From Ilumatobacteraceae bacterium (GTDB taxonomy: Bacteria > Actinomycetota > Acidimicrobiia > Acidimicrobiales > Ilumatobacteraceae): 35,714 nucleotides of DNA. Positions 33,732 through 35,714 of the stretch are shown here, piece after piece. The translations under genes were made by a program, and so were the position numbers. The DNA is taken from NCBI GenBank assembly GCA_016463545.1, contig JAEMRC010000006.1:1-35714 (forward strand), given 5' to 3'. Below the pieces are notes generated by a model. It did not search any database, was not told where the DNA came from, and saw nothing but the letters and a program-made list of their open reading frames with translations. Position 1 is the stretch's first letter; every line of letters begins with the position of its first letter.

Positions 33732-33805
33732 CGGGGAGTGGCGCAGCTTGGTAGCGCGCCTGGTTTGGGACCAGGAGGCCGGGGGTTCGAGTCCCCCCTC
33801 CCCGA
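33732..33805 (+). tRNA. tRNA-Pro(UGG)
   Basis: A complete 74-base cloverleaf: acceptor CGGGGAG/CTCCCCG, D arm with GCGC..GCGC, anticodon stem CCTGG/CCAGG with loop TTTGGGA (anticodon TGG at 33766-33768), and T arm with GGTTCGAGTCC. The discriminator is A, and CCA is not encoded. UGG reads CCA and, by wobble, other proline codons. The coding sequence of the PPOX protein starts one base after the discriminator. Confidence 0.97.
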
Positions 33806-33806
33806 C

Positions 33807-34202
33807 GTGATTAATGAAATAGATTCAGCGAAATACATCGCGTTTTCCTCGCTGAAGAGCAACGGAACACCGGTCTCAACCGCTGTGTGGGTCGTGCCAT
33901 TTGCAGACGGTTACGGCTTCACCACCGGTGCTTCATCATTTAAAATCAAACGCATCGCCAAGAACCCCAACATCACTGTTTGCGTGTGCGATCGCAGTGG
34001 CGCAGTCAAGCCCGATGCAACGATCTACCACGGAACATCATGTGTGCTGGATGAAATATCATCCGAGCAAGTCGCTCGAGCAATTCGCACCAAATATTTC
34101 GTATTAGGACGCCTGCTTCATGTATTCGGCGCTATCGGAGGGTTGTTGAGACCATCCAAACGAGTCGGCAATACAGCTATAAAATTTGTTCTCCAGGATT
34201 AA
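33807..34202 (+). CDS. PPOX-class (pyridoxamine 5'-phosphate oxidase-like, F420/flavin-binding split-barrel) protein
   Basis: The 131-aa protein reads AKYIAFSSLKSNGTPVSTAVWVVPFADGYGFTTGASSFKIKRIAKNPNITVCVCDRSG (in parts), the pattern of small actinobacterial PPOX/FDOR enzymes (L.T...dG.P..tpvW......l.f.T...s.K..rl..nP.v.v...d..G). These split-barrel proteins bind FMN or F420 and reduce various substrates. The ORF track's start reads through the tRNA gene and is wrong. The GTG at 33807 is the only start after the tRNA that keeps the whole domain; it leaves no room for a Shine-Dalgarno other than in the tRNA itself. The N-terminus is therefore about six residues shorter than usual. Confidence 0.85.
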   Translation: MINEIDSAKYIAFSSLKSNGTPVSTAVWVVPFADGYGFTTGASSFKIKRIAKNPNITVCVCDRSGAVKPDATIYHGTSCVLDEISSEQVARAIRTKYFVLGRLLHVFGAIGGLLRPSKRVGNTAIKFVLQD

Positions 34203-34240
34203 TCTCACCGTCTTTGAGTTTTTTGGAAAAAGGGGCGTTA

Positions 34241-34279
34241 GTGTGCTAATTGCACTTCGGTGCGCCCATTGGTACACAC
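34241..34279 (+). promoter_or_regulatory. structured leader before the DEAD-box helicase
   Basis: In the 117-base gap between the PPOX gene and the helicase, GTGTG (34241-34245) can pair with CACAC (34275-34279), enclosing a GCAC-TTCG-GTGC hairpin (34252-34263) with a stable UUCG loop. TATCAT at 34303-34308 resembles a -10, but would give a leader of only a few bases. If transcription starts further upstream, the structure would be part of the helicase mRNA. It could instead act as a weak terminator for the preceding gene, though there is no U-run. Confidence 0.35.
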
Positions 34280-34319
34280 CGGTATCTGTGGCTTTATCCC
34301 CTTATCATTGGAGAATATT

Positions 34320-35714
34320 ATGGTGGACGAACGTCCCCTCACTTTTGCAGACCTCGGTTTGCCTGCGCCCTTAGTCGCCGTACTTGACGAACAAGGAATT
34401 ACAGCACCATTTCCCATCCAGATCGCGGCAATTCCTGACGCGCTTGCTGGTCGCGACACATTGGGTCGCGGACGTACAGGTTCAGGCAAAACGCTTTCTT
34501 TCGTTCTGCCAATGCTTGCCCGTCTTGACGAATCAAATTTTGAACGCCGCCCCAACTCACCGCGTGCGGTGATCTTGGTCCCAACGCGTGAACTAGCCAA
34601 TCAAGTGCGCGACGTACTCGCGCCATTTGCTCGCGCATTACACATGCGTTTCACCACTGTGTATGGCGGCGTTGCTTACAACGGCCAAATTCAAGCCATG
34701 CGTGACGGAGTTGACGTTGTCGTTGCTTGCCCAGGTCGACTTGTCGACCTCATGGAATCAGGACATGTTCGCATGGATGATGCTGAAGTGACAGTGCTCG
34801 ACGAAGCCGACCACATGGCTGATCTTGGATTCTTGCAACACGTCAAGCAGATTCTTGATGACACTCCAAAAGATTGCCAGCGACTTCTGTTCTCTGCAAC
34901 TCTTGATCGCGGAATCGCAGGACTTGTCAAGACCTACCTCAACAATCCAGTCACACACGAAGTTGACTCAGATCAATACCAGATTGATGAAATGGAGCAT
35001 CACGTATTGCACGTCAATACCGATACTCGCGTTGCTGTCATTGCAGATCTGTGTGCTGCCCCCGGAAAATCACTCGTCTTCACTCGCACCAAGCATGGTG
35101 CCAAGCGCCTGACAGAACAGCTCATCAAAGCGGGCGTTCCTACCCTTGAACTGCACGGCAACTTGTCACAAGCAGTGCGTGCCAAGAATCTTGCTGCGTA
35201 TTCCGCCGGCAAGGTTGAGACACTGGTTGCCACAGACATCGCTGCACGCGGAATTCACGTTGACGACATCGCCATCGTTATTCATGCTGATCCACCAGAA
35301 GAACACAAGGCTTTCTTGCATCGCTCTGGTCGAACAGCGCGTGCTGGAGCATCTGGCACAGTCGTCACCATGATGACCGATCAGCAACGTCGCTCCGTAA
35401 AAAAACTCACACAAGAAGCCGGCATCACTGCTACAACAACCAAAGTTGCTCCAGACGATACGTTCTTGCAAACACTTGCTCCTGGTGAGCGAGTGTTCCG
35501 CGAAATGCCAATCATCGAAGACCCACGCGGGCCTCGTCGCGAAGGTGGCGGTCGCTCAGGCGGTGGTCGTTCGGGTGGCGGTCGCTCTGGTCCACGTCGT
35601 GAAGGCGGCGGCGGCTACGGTGGCGGTCGCTCAGGTGGACGTTCTGGTGGACGTTCTGAGGGACGTTCTGATGGTCCACGTCGTGAAGGCGGCGGCGGAT
35701 ACGGTGGCGGTCGC
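34320..35714 (+). CDS. DEAD-box RNA helicase (3' end beyond the window)
   Basis: This open frame is not in the ORF track. It starts at an ATG after GGAG and runs 465 codons to the right edge. It has all core motifs of the RecA-like pair: Q motif (GITAPFPIQIAAIPD), I GRTGSGKT, Ia PTRELA, GG, Ib CPGRLVD, II VLDEADHMA, III SAT, IV LVFTRTK, V ATDIAARGIHV and VI HRSGRTARAG. From about residue 405 the C-terminus turns into a Gly/Arg/Ser-rich tail with RGG-like units (GGGRSGGGRSGG). Such helicases help in ribosome assembly and RNA decay, especially in the cold. RhlE/DeaD-like, but the subfamily is not fixed. The end of the tail is missing. Confidence 0.95.
   Translation, partial: MVDERPLTFADLGLPAPLVAVLDEQGITAPFPIQIAAIPDALAGRDTLGRGRTGSGKTLSFVLPMLARLDESNFERRPNSPRAVILVPTRELANQVRDVLAPFARALHMRFTTVYGGVAYNGQIQAMRDGVDVVVACPGRLVDLMESGHVRMDDAEVTVLDEADHMADLGFLQHVKQILDDTPKDCQRLLFSATLDRGIAGLVKTYLNNPVTHEVDSDQYQIDEMEHHVLHVNTDTRVAVIADLCAAPGKSLVFTRTKHGAKRLTEQLIKAGVPTLELHGNLSQAVRAKNLAAYSAGKVETLVATDIAARGIHVDDIAIVIHADPPEEHKAFLHRSGRTARAGASGTVVTMMTDQQRRSVKKLTQEAGITATTTKVAPDDTFLQTLAPGERVFREMPIIEDPRGPRREGGGRSGGGRSGGGRSGPRREGGGGYGGGRSGGRSGGRSEGRSDGPRREGGGGYGGGR
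35589..35714 (+). repeat. 42-base direct repeat in the helicase Gly/Arg-rich tail
   Basis: GGTCCACGTCGTGAAGGCGG and the following 22 bases occur at 35589-35630 and again at 35673-35714 with one difference (GGCTAC against GGATAC), 84 bases apart. Between them are shorter GGTGGACGTTCT-like units. Both copies encode GPRREGGGGYGGGR. The second copy ends exactly at the window edge, so more copies may follow. Confidence 0.85.

Noticed and set aside
33738-33806. N-terminal extension of the PPOX protein (MAQLGSAPGLGPGG...)
   Set aside because: The bases are a complete tRNA-Pro; the protein should start at 33807.

Overview
The window looks like a chromosomal segment of a moderate-GC (roughly 48% by eye) actinobacterium, most plausibly class Acidimicrobiia (Ilumatobacter/acIV-like freshwater or marine lineages). 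The reasons are: the minus-strand order tig-clpP-clpX-folC-ndk-mreBCD-mrdA-rodA-rne-rplU-rpmA-obgE-proB, which is the actinobacterial arrangement; a Thr-rich insertion in MreC; a SAM-I/IV-clan riboswitch in front of metX; frequent GTG starts; and several apparently leaderless genes. The taxonomic call is inference, because no 16S rRNA is present.

Layout. (1) 1-1401: an EamA-type permease running off the left edge, coupled to a 73-aa protein and a one-helix membrane protein, with a divergent small membrane-anchored protein. (2) 1382-3777: metX behind a structured leader, then an isocitrate lyase/PEP-mutase-family enzyme whose start overlaps the end of a 55-codon remnant of an acyl-CoA synthetase. 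(3) 3928-9297: a SET-domain protein, then a tightly overlapped minus-strand unit of phosphotransferase, GH38 alpha-mannosidase and DCC-family thiol protein. (4) 9319-14360: SURF1, then MoxR ATPase - VWA protein - histidine phosphatase - GMC oxidoreductase. (5) 14435-19617: murJ, proB, obgE and a dGTPase-like HD hydrolase. (6) 19658-28223: rpmA, rplU, RNase E/G and the elongasome block rodA-mrdA-mreD-mreC-mreB. (7) 28289-33353: ndk, folC, clpX, clpP and tig, the last with a poly(His-Asp) tail. (8) 33425-35714: a 95-aa protein, tRNA-Pro(UGG), a PPOX-fold protein starting one base after the tRNA, and a DEAD-box helicase with a Gly/Arg-rich tail running off the right edge.

How the genes work together. 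The core block joins protein folding and turnover (Tig, ClpXP), folate and nucleotide metabolism (FolC, Ndk), wall elongation (MreBCD, PBP2, RodA, with MurJ nearby) and RNA/ribosome functions (RNase E/G, L21, L27, ObgE). Genes are packed with 1-4 bp coupling overlaps, and four of five convergent pairs overlap tail to tail. I found no CRISPR array, prophage, insertion sequence or obvious new defence system. The observations most worth following are the metX riboswitch with a visible SD-sequestering helix, the tRNA-CDS junction, the repeated TANNNT-N6/7-ATG leaderless signature, the acyl-CoA synthetase remnant, the poly(HD) tail on trigger factor, and the inverted dGTPase gene inside the rpmA-obgE neighbourhood. 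No gene-free stretch exceeds 300 bases.
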